The position numbers and the translations under genes are program-made. A DNA stretch of 64,000 bases, taken from Nonlabens sp. YIK11. GTDB taxonomy: Bacteria; Bacteroidota; Bacteroidia; Flavobacteriales; Flavobacteriaceae. The stretch covers positions 1,135,001-1,199,000 of the forward strand of contig NZ_LBMJ01000001.1 of assembly GCF_001413925.1 (NCBI RefSeq), written 5' to 3'. The notes under the pieces are model-generated. The model was not told the DNA's origin and made no database searches. It saw only the letters and a list, made by a program, of their open reading frames with translations. Positions 1 through 8,762 of this stretch are shown in pieces (the stretch's first letter is position 1; every line of letters starts with the position of its first letter).

Positions 1-34
1 AATCTTTTGGGCAACTTACCAACCATAAATCAGT

Positions 35-199
35 TTAAGGTTTTATTTCTTTGAAAGGGAATGTCTGGAACGGATGGTGCAGTGGTGCATCAATAAAGTC
101 ACCGATATAGATAGGTCCAATTACAGGGATCAAAAGGATAGAATATCCCAAGGTCGGTTGGTACGATGTAAGATCGGTGGAATAAAAAAAATCCCCCAA
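35..199 (-). other. Possible open-frame remnant beside tRNA-Val
   Basis: An open minus-strand frame ends at a TAA at 35-37. Read upward it gives a plausible hydrophobic segment (PVIGPIYIGDFIDAPLHH) ending FKEIKP. I see no ATG in frame, and the frame runs straight into the tRNA-Val terminator, so it cannot be a normal gene in this form. It may be the tail of a gene broken next to the tRNA, or chance. I do not recognise it. Confidence 0.15.
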
Positions 200-215
200 C
201 ATCATGTTGAGGGAT
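184..215 (-). terminator. Rho-independent terminator of tRNA-Val
   Basis: On the minus strand a stem of ATCCCTCAACA paired with TGTTGGGGGAT (one G:T pair, loop TGA) is followed by a run of seven T. It lies directly after the tRNA-Val 3' end and ends that transcript. Confidence 0.8.
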
Positions 216-221
216 CTTTAC

Positions 222-299
222 TGGTGGGCGCGAAGGGATTCGAACCCCTGACCCCTTGGGTGTAAACCAAGTGCTCTGAACCAACTGAGCTACGCGCCC
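222..299 (-). tRNA. tRNA-Val (anticodon TAC), CCA encoded
   Basis: The minus strand folds as a standard cloverleaf: acceptor stem GGGCGCG with CGCGCCC, a D arm with AGCTCAGTTGGTT, anticodon stem CTTGG/CCAAG around loop TTTACAC (anticodon TAC, valine), and a T arm with GGTTCGAATCC. The discriminator A and the CCA tail are encoded (222-224). Length without CCA is 75. It has its own promoter (313-342) and terminator, so it is probably transcribed alone, downstream of folC. Confidence 0.96.
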
Positions 300-312
300 C
301 AATTTCGGATTG

Positions 313-342
313 CAAATATAATAGTAGTAATGAAACTGGCAA
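313..342 (-). promoter_or_regulatory. Promoter of tRNA-Val (TTG-N19-TATATTTG)
   Basis: The minus strand carries TTG (342-340), a 19-base gap and TATATTTG (320-313), a full match to the Bacteroidota -33/-7 pattern. The first tRNA base is 14 bases downstream of the -7 box. The -33 element lies just outside the folC stop codon. Confidence 0.7.
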
Positions 343-350
343 GCTATTTA

Positions 351-1586
351 TTAAATTATTTCACTAACAACAAACGTACTTCCAGTGACTAATATTAAGT
401 CGTCTTCGTCTGTGTTACTCAAAGCGCCTTTTAAAGCTAATTCTACACTATCGTAAGCATTGTTTTTAAGTTCACGCCTAGTGGTGAACTGTTTTTCTAG
501 TTTCGTCACTGGAACCGCTCTGGAAATAGATGGTGAACACAAATAGTATTCTGCATCTTGCGGTAAAACTATTAAGCTTTCATCTAGTCGTTTACCTTCC
601 ACTGCGCCAAACACAATATGTAATTTTCTATAAGATTCCTTTTCTACCTTTTCAATAAGCATTTTCAATCCGCTAGGGTTATGGGCTACATCTGCTATCA
701 CCTTTGGATTCGTGGATATAGTTTGATAACGACCCATGAAATTTGTCAGTTCTCTATAGTTTTTAAGACCTTCGGAAACTTGATTTGGGTTTAAATTAAT
801 TTTGTATTTGCCTTTCAATACACTTAAGGCCTTTTTTACCAAGTCTCGGTTTTGCTCTTCAGTTGTTATGTGATTAAATATGTCGTTTGAATATTCGCTT
901 TCGCTATAAGCGAAATAAAGATCAGCACCTACCTCATTAGCTCTATCCTGAAAGAATTGTCTCAAATGCGATCTTTTTTCATTGATCACTACGGGTACAT
1001 TCTTCTTTATGATACCAGACTTTTCAAAAGCAATCTTTTCTAAAGTATCACCCAGTAGATCTGTATGATCCAGATCAATAGAGGTAATGATCGAAAGGAT
1101 AGGAGTAATGATGTTAGTAGAATCTAATCTGCCACCTAGACCAGTCTCAATAACTGCATAATCGACCTGATGCTTTCTAAATGCTTCAAATGCCATTCCT
1201 ACCGTCATTTCAAAGAACGAAAGACTGTTTGATTCCAGATATGTCTTATGATCGCCAATAAATTGAATTACCTCTTGCTGAGATATCATCTCGCCGTTGA
1301 TTTTAATACGTTCTCTAAAATCTTTTAAATGTGGCGATGTATAGAGTCCAACTTTATAACCTGCGGCTTGTAGAACAGCAGAAATCATGTGGCAGGTGGT
1401 CCCTTTGCCATTAGTGCCTGCTACGTGAATTGTTTTGTAGTATTGATGAGGATGATCCAAATACTCATCTAGAGCTATGGAGTTTGAAAGATCCTTTTTG
1501 TAAGCAGATTTCCCAACCTGCTGATACATGGGTAGCTGTTTGAACATCCATTCCGTGGTCTGTTCATAGGTCATCATTTTACTCAC
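351..1586 (-). CDS. folC: Bifunctional folylpolyglutamate/dihydrofolate synthase
   Basis: This cytoplasmic Mur-ligase-family enzyme adds glutamate to dihydropteroate or to tetrahydrofolate using ATP. The P-loop HVAGTNGKGTTCHM lies at residues 54-67. The second family signature, DLDHTDLLGDT followed by AFEKSGIIK, lies near residue 167. The C-terminal ligase domain contains DVAHNPSG. Length, 411 residues, is normal. The start overlaps the stop of the TonB-like gene by 8 bp, so it is translated as the last gene of the ExbB-ExbD-TonB operon. An alternative ATG lies three codons in (MMTYEQ). Folate metabolism has no evident tie to TonB; the link is probably only co-transcription. Confidence 0.95.
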   Translation of the reverse strand: MSKMMTYEQTTEWMFKQLPMYQQVGKSAYKKDLSNSIALDEYLDHPHQYYKTIHVAGTNGKGTTCHMISAVLQAAGYKVGLYTSPHLKDFRERIKINGEMISQQEVIQFIGDHKTYLESNSLSFFEMTVGMAFEAFRKHQVDYAVIETGLGGRLDSTNIITPILSIITSIDLDHTDLLGDTLEKIAFEKSGIIKKNVPVVINEKRSHLRQFFQDRANEVGADLYFAYSESEYSNDIFNHITTEEQNRDLVKKALSVLKGKYKINLNPNQVSEGLKNYRELTNFMGRYQTISTNPKVIADVAHNPSGLKMLIEKVEKESYRKLHIVFGAVEGKRLDESLIVLPQDAEYYLCSPSISRAVPVTKLEKQFTTRRELKNNAYDSVELALKGALSNTDEDDLILVTGSTFVVSEII

Positions 1587-2391
1587 CTACCTTAAAGATA
1601 ATTTCTATGAAACCTATTTGAATGTCTCGAGCCTCTGCAGCCGCGCTAAATTTATAGGTCATGGCAGATTTACGAGCAGCATCTAACAAGCAAGCCGCAC
1701 GGTTTGTAGTTCCTTTGACACCTGGCGTTGCCTTAACAACACTACCACTACGATTTACTTCTATTTGTACAATAACGGTTCCTGTTTCGATACAATCTGG
1801 CTCGATCCCGCGACCGCCTACTTTACCACGACCGCTTAAACCGTAACCCTTTCCACCTTGGCCGTTACCTGGATTGCCATAATACGTGTTGGCATAAGGA
1901 TCACCGTTGATGTCTCCTTTATTTCCAGGGCCATCGCCTGGACCTTCACCGCTGTTGTTTTCACCACTTGCCGGTTTACTGCCAGTCACATTATTCAAAG
2001 CATCCAGTACAGAAGTATCTGGTTTTGGCTCTGGTTTTTTCACCGGTTTGTCAACAGGCTTCTTAGTTGGCTTGTTTTCTTGTGGTGTAGGTTGTGATTC
2101 GATTACTGGCTTGTCATCAACATCTTCTGATGTGATGATGTTTTCTGCACTAGAAGCTTCTTGGGTAGATTCTGATGGTGATTTTTCTGGGTTTACCTTT
2201 GTAGGTCTTGCTGGCTCGATCGGTCCAGATCCTACGTCAGTATTTCCAAAATTGACAGCGATTCCACTTTCCTCTGGCGGGTCCAAAACCGTGAAAACAG
2301 TCACAAAAACAAAAAACAAAAGTAGCGCTGCCATTATCCCAGCAGATATGGCAAATGACTTACGTTTCTCTTTTGTATCTAAAAAACTCAT
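1579..2391 (-). CDS. TonB-family energy transducer
   Basis: This 270-residue protein spans the periplasm and passes proton-motive energy from ExbB/ExbD to outer-membrane receptors. It has a short cytoplasmic start, one membrane helix at about residues 14-36 (AGIMAALLLFFVFVTVFTV), and a long Pro/Lys/Glu-rich linker (repeated KPVDKPVKKPEPKP-type stretch) followed by a Gly-rich segment. A compact C-terminal domain (about 195-270) has the TonB-type pattern VIVQIEVNRSGSV. It follows ExbD by one base and overlaps folC. Bacteroidota carry several such systems; which receptors this one serves cannot be read here. Confidence 0.88.
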   Translation of the reverse strand: MSFLDTKEKRKSFAISAGIMAALLLFFVFVTVFTVLDPPEESGIAVNFGNTDVGSGPIEPARPTKVNPEKSPSESTQEASSAENIITSEDVDDKPVIESQPTPQENKPTKKPVDKPVKKPEPKPDTSVLDALNNVTGSKPASGENNSGEGPGDGPGNKGDINGDPYANTYYGNPGNGQGGKGYGLSGRGKVGGRGIEPDCIETGTVIVQIEVNRSGSVVKATPGVKGTTNRAACLLDAARKSAMTYKFSAAAEARDIQIGFIEIIFKVGE

Positions 2392-2392
2392 C

Positions 2393-2785
2393 TTATTCGG
2401 GTTTGACGGCCAGTATGATTTTGAATTTATTTCTATTAGCGATGTCCATTACTTTTACGGCGCTGTTAATGGCAGTTTCTCCATCTGCTCTTAAAATGAT
2501 CGTTGGATCTTCTTGTCCTTCCATCACCTTGATCAATTCCGCTTCCATATTTTCTGGCGCAACCTCAGTGGCATTTACATAGAAAGCACCTTCTCTGGAA
2601 ATGCTGACCGATGCATTCTGCACATTGGAGCTTTTACCACTTGCTTTAGGTAATATCAAATCCAACGCCTCTGGCGTGATGGATGGTGACGTAAGCAAAA
2701 AGAATACCAACAGTAGAAACACGATGTCAGTCATGGAAGACATCGAGAACTCGGGACTCACTTTATTTCTTCCTCTTAAGTTCAT
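2393..2785 (-). CDS. ExbD/TolR-family biopolymer transport protein
   Basis: This 130-residue inner-membrane protein forms the stator channel with the ExbB/TolQ protein upstream. It has one N-terminal helix with the family pattern MTDIVFLLLVFFLL; Asp20 in that helix is the proton-carrying residue of the family. The periplasmic domain follows. Only one base separates its stop from the start of the TonB gene, and one base separates it from the ExbB stop, so the three are clearly co-translated. ExbD and TolR cannot be told apart by sequence alone; the downstream TonB gene favours the Exb role. Confidence 0.93.
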   Translation of the reverse strand: MNLRGRNKVSPEFSMSSMTDIVFLLLVFFLLTSPSITPEALDLILPKASGKSSNVQNASVSISREGAFYVNATEVAPENMEAELIKVMEGQEDPTIILRADGETAINSAVKVMDIANRNKFKIILAVKPE

Positions 2786-2786
2786 A

Positions 2787-3473
2787 TTAAGCGGGTTCGT
2801 TAAGTAGATCTAGAAAGTCAACAGCATTGGCCTCCATTTGATGAACCACTTTATCTGTCTTTACTACCAGGTGGTTGTAACCTATGTAAGCGATAATTCC
2901 CACGATCAAACCAGCTACAGTGGTTGTCATAGCGGTATAGATACCTTCGGCAAGTGTGCCCATTTCAGCCTGACCACCGCTAGTAGCCAAGGTGTGAAAT
3001 GCCAAAACCATACCTATTACCGTTCCCAAAAATCCTATCATAGGTGCAGCTCCAGCAATAGTAGCAAGAACACTCACATTTTTCTCAAGTTTGTACACTT
3101 CAAGCTTCCCGGCATTTTCTATCGCGCTATTGATATCTTCCAGCGGTGATCCTATACGGCTTATCCCTTTTTCCGTAAGGCGAGCCACTGGCGAACCTTC
3201 TTTGGCACACAGCATTTTTGCACTGTCAATGCGGCCATTAGTCACATGATCCTTGATTTGTAGCATGAAGTTGCTGTCGATTTTTGAGCTTGCCTTGATT
3301 TTAAAAAGGCGTTCAAAGTAAATATATAGAGCTACAAAAAGCAGAATGAGCAATATCACGATAATGATAGTTCCTGCCACGCCACCGCTGGCAACAAGGT
3401 CGTAAAGCGATAGCGTTTTCTCTTCAACGATAGGTTGTTGCGATTCTAAATCGGTAGTCAAATCTTGGATCAT
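2787..3473 (-). CDS. MotA/TolQ/ExbB proton channel family protein
   Basis: This 228-residue integral membrane protein is the proton-channel partner of ExbD. The first helix is at about residues 33-53 (GTIIIVILLILLFVALYIYF). Two further helices flank the conserved GAAPMIGFLGTVIGM region and TTTVAGLIVGIIAYIGYN; these Gly/Thr-rich helices line the channel in the family. It is the first gene of the exbB-exbD-tonB-folC operon. The 100-bp upstream gap holds one copy of the dispersed palindrome (3546-3561). I found no clear TAnnTTTG box there. Confidence 0.93.
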   Translation of the reverse strand: MIQDLTTDLESQQPIVEEKTLSLYDLVASGGVAGTIIIVILLILLFVALYIYFERLFKIKASSKIDSNFMLQIKDHVTNGRIDSAKMLCAKEGSPVARLTEKGISRIGSPLEDINSAIENAGKLEVYKLEKNVSVLATIAGAAPMIGFLGTVIGMVLAFHTLATSGGQAEMGTLAEGIYTAMTTTVAGLIVGIIAYIGYNHLVVKTDKVVHQMEANAVDFLDLLNEPA

Positions 3474-3545
3474 ACAAATGTTGGTTAAATCAATTTTTTA
3501 GATAACGCACAAGATGTTATTATAGTGCGTGGTTTTGGAATAGTT

Positions 3546-3561
3546 CGCTTTCGCGAAAGCG
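3546..3561. repeat. Dispersed palindrome CGCTTTCGCGAAAGCG, perfect copy
   Basis: Perfect 16-bp copy in the gap between the exbB-like gene and nhaB, preceded by TT. Neither gene reads through it. Confidence 0.95.
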
Positions 3562-3576
3562 GACCCATCATCAATC

Positions 3577-5109
3577 CTACAAATAATACACCACCATCGC
3601 GAGGCCCACGAGCGTCAATACAATGGTGTAGGGAAGAGCCATTTTGGCCATTCTACCGTAGGAAAGGTTGATCACTGGAGCAAGCGCCGATGTCAATAGG
3701 AACAAAAATGCGGCCTGACCATTAGGCGTGGCGACACTAGGCAAGTTAGTACCCGTATTGATGGCAATCGCAAGGTGCTCATAGCTTTCTCTGGTGATTT
3801 TACCGGCTTCATAGGCTGCCGTGACCTCATTAATGTAAACCGTGGCAACAAATACGTTGTCAGAGATCATACTTAGCACACCATTGGCTAGATAGAATAT
3901 GGCGGGTTGATTTCCTGGATCCTGATTCAACGCCCATTCAATAATTGGTGCAAAAAGATGCTGATCATGGATCATGGCCACGATCACAAAGAATACCACA
4001 AGAAGACCAGTAAATGGTAGCGCCTCTTCAAAGGCTTTACCTAGACTGTGCTCATCTGTGATACCCATGAATGCTGTTTGAACTACGATCAAGGCAAGCC
4101 CTATGAATCCAACCGGTGCGATGTGAAGTGCGAGAGCAGTAATCAATAAAACAGCCGATACTCCTTGAACGACAAGGGCATACTTCTCTTTTTTGGTACG
4201 TTCCTTATCACGTTTCTCCATCCATCCTTCAATAATTTGACGAACGACTGGAGGCATTTTTTGACCAAAACCGAAAGTCTTAGTGGTTTCCAACAAAACC
4301 GTCGTTAGCAATCCTGCAATCAATACAGGAATGGTAATAGGAGCCATTACCGTAAAGAACTCTACAAAGTCCCAGTTCATTTTAGTTCCTATCAACAGGT
4401 TTTGTGGCTCTCCTACGATGGTACAAACTCCACCTAGTGCCGTACCTACAACCCCATGCATAACAAGACTGCGCAAAAACGAACGGAATTTCTCCAGAGT
4501 CTCACCGCTCAATTGTTCCCTATCTAGGGTGTTGTCATTATCCAGATCCAGATCGCTGGAGTGAATCTTGTGGTATACATTATAAAAACCTAGTCCAACG
4601 CTTATCAAAACAGCAGTTACCGTAAGTGCATCGAGAAATGCAGATAAAACAGCACTCAACCCAACAAAGAAAAGAGAAAGGACAATTTTACTCTTGATCT
4701 TAGTGAACACCTTTACAAAGATGTACATGAGTAAAGGTTTCATGAAATAGATACCAGCCACCATGAAAACCAAAAGAAGGATTACTTCCAGGTTTTGGGC
4801 AACTTCTGCATAGACACCACCTAAAACGTGGTTTCCAGCTTCATCGAGTACCGCTTCATGAGTATCGTGGTCTATCTTATACATAGGATGTGTCAATCCT
4901 AAAAACAAGACCTGTAAGGCAAGCAATCCACCAGATTGTAGTGGATAACATTTAAGGGCCATGGCGAGACAGAAAATAAATTCTGCTATGAAGATCCATC
5001 CCATGGTGGTACCACTAACCACAAAAAATAAAACGGTGTTTAACACTAAAAAAGAAAGCATGGTTGTCTTGAACCATACTGGGCTGTTACCTAGAAAAGA
5101 TTTGAACAT
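3577..5109 (-). CDS. nhaB: Na+/H+ antiporter NhaB
   Basis: This 510-residue inner-membrane protein is an electrogenic sodium/proton antiporter. Assignment rests on close resemblance to enterobacterial NhaB throughout: [14 protein letters not shown] at the start, [37 protein letters not shown] and [17 protein letters not shown] are characteristic. About 11-12 membrane helices can be seen, and length matches the family (about 510). Its start codon abuts the stop of the amino-acid dehydrogenase gene (5110) with no gap, so both are one operon. That fits a marine cell maintaining a low internal sodium level. Confidence 0.95.
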   Translation of the reverse strand: MFKSFLGNSPVWFKTTMLSFLVLNTVLFFVVSGTTMGWIFIAEFIFCLAMALKCYPLQSGGLLALQVLFLGLTHPMYKIDHDTHEAVLDEAGNHVLGGVYAEVAQNLEVILLLVFMVAGIYFMKPLLMYIFVKVFTKIKSKIVLSLFFVGLSAVLSAFLDALTVTAVLISVGLGFYNVYHKIHSSDLDLDNDNTLDREQLSGETLEKFRSFLRSLVMHGVVGTALGGVCTIVGEPQNLLIGTKMNWDFVEFFTVMAPITIPVLIAGLLTTVLLETTKTFGFGQKMPPVVRQIIEGWMEKRDKERTKKEKYALVVQGVSAVLLITALALHIAPVGFIGLALIVVQTAFMGITDEHSLGKAFEEALPFTGLLVVFFVIVAMIHDQHLFAPIIEWALNQDPGNQPAIFYLANGVLSMISDNVFVATVYINEVTAAYEAGKITRESYEHLAIAINTGTNLPSVATPNGQAAFLFLLTSALAPVINLSYGRMAKMALPYTIVLTLVGLAMVVYYL

Positions 5110-6336
5110 TTATGTAAGTTGTTTAAGTGCAATTTCAAAAGCGGTGCTGCTTATTTGCGTTTTTGAACTATTGTTATTAAAAGTATTTTGGATGGCATTT
5201 CTTATCGTCATGCTGGTATCATTAAAAATCGCCTCGTCAGTCATCTGGACTTTACGTTCCATGAAGTAGGCAAAAACTCTTGCCATACCGCAATTTGAAA
5301 TAAAGTCTGGAATCAAACTGACTTTCTCATCAGTATATTCCATGATGGATCCAAAGAAAATTTCTTTATCAGCAAAAGGCACATTGGCGCCGCATGAAAT
5401 CACTTCCAGTCCAGAGTCGATCATTTGATCAATCTGCTCTTTACTGATCAATCGTGATGCTGCGCAAGGTGCAAAAATTTCAGTTTGTAAGGAGTAGATA
5501 GCTTCATTTGCTTCCTTAAAGGGAATCAAGTTATCTGCCTTTAATTGGTTCCCGTTTTTATTGAGAAAAAGCTGCTTGATCTCTTCAAAGCTATAACCGT
5601 CTTCATTGATCAAACCACCAGCGCTATCAATAATCCCGACGATTTTGGCTCCAGATTGTGCAAGGTAAAAGGCTGCAGCGCTTCCTACGTTACCAAATCC
5701 TTGAACTACCGCACGCTTACCTTTGATTTCACCACCATAGATATCGTAATAATGTCGGGCAGCCTCTGCCACACCGTAGCCGGTAATCATGTCTGCGACC
5801 GTGTACTTCCTGGAAACGTCAGGAGAGTAATCTGGGTTTTCAATTACCTTGATCACGCCTTGTCTAAGCTGGCCTATACGGTTGATCTTATCTGCAATCG
5901 TTGGGGCAAAATGACCCGTAAATACACCTTCTTGTGGGTGCCACACACCACTTTCTTCAGTTATGGGAATTACCTCATGGATCTCATCAACATTAAGATC
6001 GCCGCCAGTTCCATAGTAGCTTTTAAGTAGAGGCGAAACGGCTTTGTACCAACGTTCCAAAACGCCTTTCTTGCGTGGATCTTGAGGGTCAAAGTTGATT
6101 CCAGATTTAGCACCACCTATGGCCGGTCCTGAAACCGTAAACTTGATCTCCATAGTCTTGGCTAGAGACAGGACTTCATTTTGATCCAGTCCTATTCTCA
6201 TGCGGGTTCCGCCACCTGCTGCGCCACCTCGTAGGCTATTGATTACTGTCCAGCCTTCGGCGTCTGTTTCTGGATCATTCCAGTGAAAGACGATTTCAGG
6301 ATCTGCGTTTTCATAGCGTTTTAGGAGTTCTTTCAT
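5110..6336 (-). CDS. Glu/Leu/Phe/Val dehydrogenase family protein
   Basis: This cytoplasmic NAD(P)-dependent enzyme oxidatively deaminates an amino acid to its 2-oxo acid. The dimerisation/substrate domain has GGTRMR and the catalytic lysine motif GGAKSG (Lys77). The Rossmann dinucleotide motif GFGNVGSA is at residues 213-220, and the downstream motif CAASRLI is present. Length 408 is intermediate between leucine dehydrogenases (about 365) and glutamate dehydrogenases (about 420). Substrate is not certain: the set of residues around GGAKSG does not settle Glu versus branched-chain amino acids for me. It is the first gene of an operon with nhaB; a TATATTTG box lies just upstream at 6356-6363. 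Confidence 0.9.
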   Translation of the reverse strand: MKELLKRYENADPEIVFHWNDPETDAEGWTVINSLRGGAAGGGTRMRIGLDQNEVLSLAKTMEIKFTVSGPAIGGAKSGINFDPQDPRKKGVLERWYKAVSPLLKSYYGTGGDLNVDEIHEVIPITEESGVWHPQEGVFTGHFAPTIADKINRIGQLRQGVIKVIENPDYSPDVSRKYTVADMITGYGVAEAARHYYDIYGGEIKGKRAVVQGFGNVGSAAAFYLAQSGAKIVGIIDSAGGLINEDGYSFEEIKQLFLNKNGNQLKADNLIPFKEANEAIYSLQTEIFAPCAASRLISKEQIDQMIDSGLEVISCGANVPFADKEIFFGSIMEYTDEKVSLIPDFISNCGMARVFAYFMERKVQMTDEAIFNDTSMTIRNAIQNTFNNNSSKTQISSTAFEIALKQLT

Positions 6337-6355
6337 TCAGCATTGGCTTATCCCA

Positions 6356-6363
6356 CAAATATA
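6356..6363 (-). promoter_or_regulatory. Probable -7 box TATATTTG of dehydrogenase-nhaB operon
   Basis: The minus strand shows TATATTTG 19 bases upstream of the dehydrogenase start codon, in the gap after anmK. No TTG sits at the usual distance upstream, so only the -7 half is supported. Confidence 0.45.
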
Positions 6364-6401
6364 AAAAAGCATATATCGTTTTGGGGAATTTTCGCAATTT
6401 G

Positions 6402-7457
6402 TTATGGAGTATATATTTTACCGCCGCAATGGTCGTGCAATGCACCGGTCACGCTGGCAAGGCAGTTGTTCTCGTTGCGCAATCGCAGCACGCCCAGCAA
6501 TGCAAATATTATCGCTTCTTTCATATCGATAATTTCTGGAGCTGGCAGGTGTAGTTTTTGCGCTCTGTTATGGTCAATTAAATGGATGAGATAGTCATTA
6601 TATGCTCCACCACCAGTGACCACCACGCGGCTGTGATCTGGAAGACTGTGAGAAATGATCTGCGCGATGTGCTGTGTGTAGGTTGCGATCACATCCCTAG
6701 AATCTTCGAGTTGATCTAGAATGGGAAATATATAGGCATTGACCCATTCGATTCCCAAGGACTTGGGTGCAGGCAGGTCATAATAGGGCAACGCTGCCAG
6801 TTGTTTGAGGATAGTGGATTGTGGAGTTCCCGCTTTCGCGAAAGCGCCATTATCGTCATACTCTTTCCCTAATTTTTGAGCATAGTGGTTCAAAACGACA
6901 TTCACGGCACATAGATCGTACGCCTGACGGTTGCCATTTTGCTCGTAGCTAACGTTTGCAAAGCCACCCAAATTGAGGCAATATTCATAATCTGAAAAAA
7001 GCAATCGATCGCCAATAGGAACTAACGGTGCACCTTGACCTCCTAACTGCACATCTTGAACCCTGAAATCACAAACTACTCTATGACCGGTTAGTGTGGC
7101 AAGTTGTGGTAGATTACCTATTTGTAACGTGTGACCGTTCGCGGGATCGTGAGATATCGTATGGCCGTGAGAGCAAATGGCAAGAAGGTTATCGATCGCA
7201 TGATCTTCTATAAACTCCTTTATTACAAGAGCGAGATGATTGGTATAATCAAGATTGAGCTGTTTCAAATCGATGGCATTCAGTTCAATGCCTTTCTGTA
7301 GTCTTTGTTTCCACTTCAGGCTATAGTTTTTACAATCTTGATGGATGATCTTAAAGCTCCATTTGCCAGAATACTGCAGGTTAACATGAACTAAATCAAT
7401 GCCATCCAGCGAGGTGCCAGACATGACTCCTACAACGTTATAGTTCTGTGCTTTCAT
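6402..7457 (-). CDS. anmK: Anhydro-N-acetylmuramic acid kinase
   Basis: This cytoplasmic cell-wall recycling enzyme opens the 1,6-anhydro ring of anhMurNAc and phosphorylates it to MurNAc-6-phosphate. The N-terminal motif VGVMSGTSLDGIDLVHV is diagnostic. ICSHGHT, CDFRVQDVQLGGQGAPLVP, NLGGFANVSY and VVTGGGAYN follow in family order. I chose the ATG at 7457 (351 residues, family-typical, beginning MKAQNYN); the longer frame would run into the divergent acyl-CoA dehydrogenase gene. One perfect palindrome copy (6831-6846) lies in frame and encodes AFAKA within DNGAFAKAGTP, in a position that looks like a surface loop. Confidence 0.95.
   Translation of the reverse strand: MKAQNYNVVGVMSGTSLDGIDLVHVNLQYSGKWSFKIIHQDCKNYSLKWKQRLQKGIELNAIDLKQLNLDYTNHLALVIKEFIEDHAIDNLLAICSHGHTISHDPANGHTLQIGNLPQLATLTGHRVVCDFRVQDVQLGGQGAPLVPIGDRLLFSDYEYCLNLGGFANVSYEQNGNRQAYDLCAVNVVLNHYAQKLGKEYDDNGAFAKAGTPQSTILKQLAALPYYDLPAPKSLGIEWVNAYIFPILDQLEDSRDVIATYTQHIAQIISHSLPDHSRVVVTGGGAYNDYLIHLIDHNRAQKLHLPAPEIIDMKEAIIFALLGVLRLRNENNCLASVTGALHDHCGGKIYTP
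6831..6846. repeat. Dispersed palindrome, perfect copy inside anmK
   Basis: CGCTTTCGCGAAAGCG read in the AFAKA frame of anmK (minus strand). The gene frame is intact across it. Confidence 0.95.
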
Positions 7458-7469
7458 GCATTTTTTGGG

Positions 7470-7501
7470 TTGGATGTTACTGTCAAGAAACCGTAAATTT
7501 G
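7470..7501 (+). promoter_or_regulatory. Promoter of acyl-CoA dehydrogenase (TTG-N21-TAAATTTG)
   Basis: TTG at 7470-7472, a 21-base gap and TAAATTTG at 7494-7501 match the Bacteroidota promoter pattern. The start codon follows 28 bases after the -7 box. It sits in the 72-bp divergent gap with anmK. Confidence 0.6.
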
Positions 7502-7529
7502 CCGACAGATAAATAAAACAAATATACAG

Positions 7530-8672
7530 ATGGATTTTAGCCTTACGGAAGAGCATTTAATGATTAGGGATGCCGCCAGAGATTTTGCAAAAATGGAATT
7601 GTTGCCTGGTGTGATCGAGCGTGACAACCTACAAAAGTTCCCGACGGAACAAGTCAAGAAAATGGGCGAGCTAGGATTTCTAGGAATGATGGCAGATCCT
7701 AAGTATGGTGGTGGTGGAATGGACACTATCTCTTACGTTCTTGTGATGGAAGAACTTTCCAAAGTTGACGCAAGTGCCTCTGTAATTGTATCAGTAAATA
7801 ACTCACTTGTATGTTGGGGTCTGGATACCTATGGGAATGAAGCCCAAAAGGAAAAGTACCTTACTAAACTTACCTCTGGGGAATCAATTGGTGCCTTCTG
7901 TCTATCTGAGCCAGAAGCCGGTAGTGATGCTACCTCACAAAAAACCACAGCAATTGATAAAGGTGACCACTACGTACTGAATGGTACTAAAAACTGGATC
8001 ACTAACGGGAATAGCGCAGACTATTACCTAGTCATTGCACAAACTGATAAGGAGAAAAAACATAAAGGAATCAACGCCTTTATCGTTGAAAAAGGTTGGG
8101 ATGGTTTTGAAGTAGGTGTGAAGGAAGATAAGTTGGGAATACGCGGTAGCGACACACATTCATTGATTTTCAATGATGTTAAGGTTCCAAAGGAGAATAG
8201 AATAGGAGAAGACGGTTTTGGATTCAAATTTGCGATGAAGACACTTTCTGGTGGACGCATAGGTATTGCGGCGCAAGCTTTAGGTATCGCCAGTGGTGCT
8301 TATGAGTTGGCTCGTGATTACAGTAAAGTGCGTAAAGCCTTTGGTACAGAGATTTGTAATCACCAAGCAATTGCTTTCAAGTTGGCAGATATGCATACCA
8401 GAATTGCCGCTGCGAGACACCTAGTTATGAAAAGTGCCTGGGATAAAGACCAAGGCAACAGTTATGATATGAGTAGTGCCATGGCCAAGCTTTACGCTTC
8501 CCAAGTGGCTATGGATGTTACTGTGGAAGCAGTTCAGGTACATGGTGGTAACGGCTTTGTAAAGGAATATCATGTAGAGCGTTTGATGCGCGACGCAAAA
8601 ATCACACAGATCTATGAAGGAACTAGTGAGATCCAGAAGATTGTGATCTCGAGAGGCCTTTTAGCCGATTAA
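7530..8672 (+). CDS. Acyl-CoA dehydrogenase
   Basis: This 380-residue flavoenzyme catalyses alpha,beta-dehydrogenation of an acyl-CoA, passing electrons to ETF. The N-terminal helical domain begins MDFSLTEEHLMIRDAARDFA. The family signatures GAFCLSEPEAGSD and WITNG in the middle domain bind FAD and substrate. The C-terminal helical domain contains QVHGGNGFVKEYHVERLMRDA and ends with IYEGTSEIQ; Glu363 there is the usual catalytic base of short-chain and related dehydrogenases. Chain-length preference is not readable. It is transcribed alone: its own promoter lies upstream and a strong terminator (8695-8726) follows. Confidence 0.94.
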   Translation: MDFSLTEEHLMIRDAARDFAKMELLPGVIERDNLQKFPTEQVKKMGELGFLGMMADPKYGGGGMDTISYVLVMEELSKVDASASVIVSVNNSLVCWGLDTYGNEAQKEKYLTKLTSGESIGAFCLSEPEAGSDATSQKTTAIDKGDHYVLNGTKNWITNGNSADYYLVIAQTDKEKKHKGINAFIVEKGWDGFEVGVKEDKLGIRGSDTHSLIFNDVKVPKENRIGEDGFGFKFAMKTLSGGRIGIAAQALGIASGAYELARDYSKVRKAFGTEICNHQAIAFKLADMHTRIAAARHLVMKSAWDKDQGNSYDMSSAMAKLYASQVAMDVTVEAVQVHGGNGFVKEYHVERLMRDAKITQIYEGTSEIQKIVISRGLLAD

Positions 8673-8694
8673 CAACATAGACTTTTGATGAGAT

Positions 8695-8726
8695 AACGAC
8701 TGCCACAAGGCAGTCGTTTTTGTTTT
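8695..8726 (+). terminator. Rho-independent terminator after acyl-CoA dehydrogenase
   Basis: A ten-pair stem AACGACTGCC/GGCAGTCGTT with loop ACAA is followed by TTTTGTTTT, 22 bases after the stop codon. Confidence 0.88.
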
Positions 8727-8762
8727 AATACCTAATTTAGCATTGGATTTAAAGTTTCGATT

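Noticed and set aside
1907-2494. Plus-strand open frame of 195 codons opposite the TonB and ExbD genes
   Set aside because: It spans two well-supported minus-strand genes, and its Ser/Gly/Phe-rich composition is the antisense of the Pro/Lys-rich TonB linker.
3546-3561. Palindrome as a transcription terminator
   Set aside because: The hairpin has no T-run and many copies lie inside coding regions, so it cannot be a general terminator.
7458-7556. Longer start for anmK
   Set aside because: It would overlap the divergent acyl-CoA dehydrogenase gene and its promoter, and adds residues foreign to the family; ATG 7457 fits.
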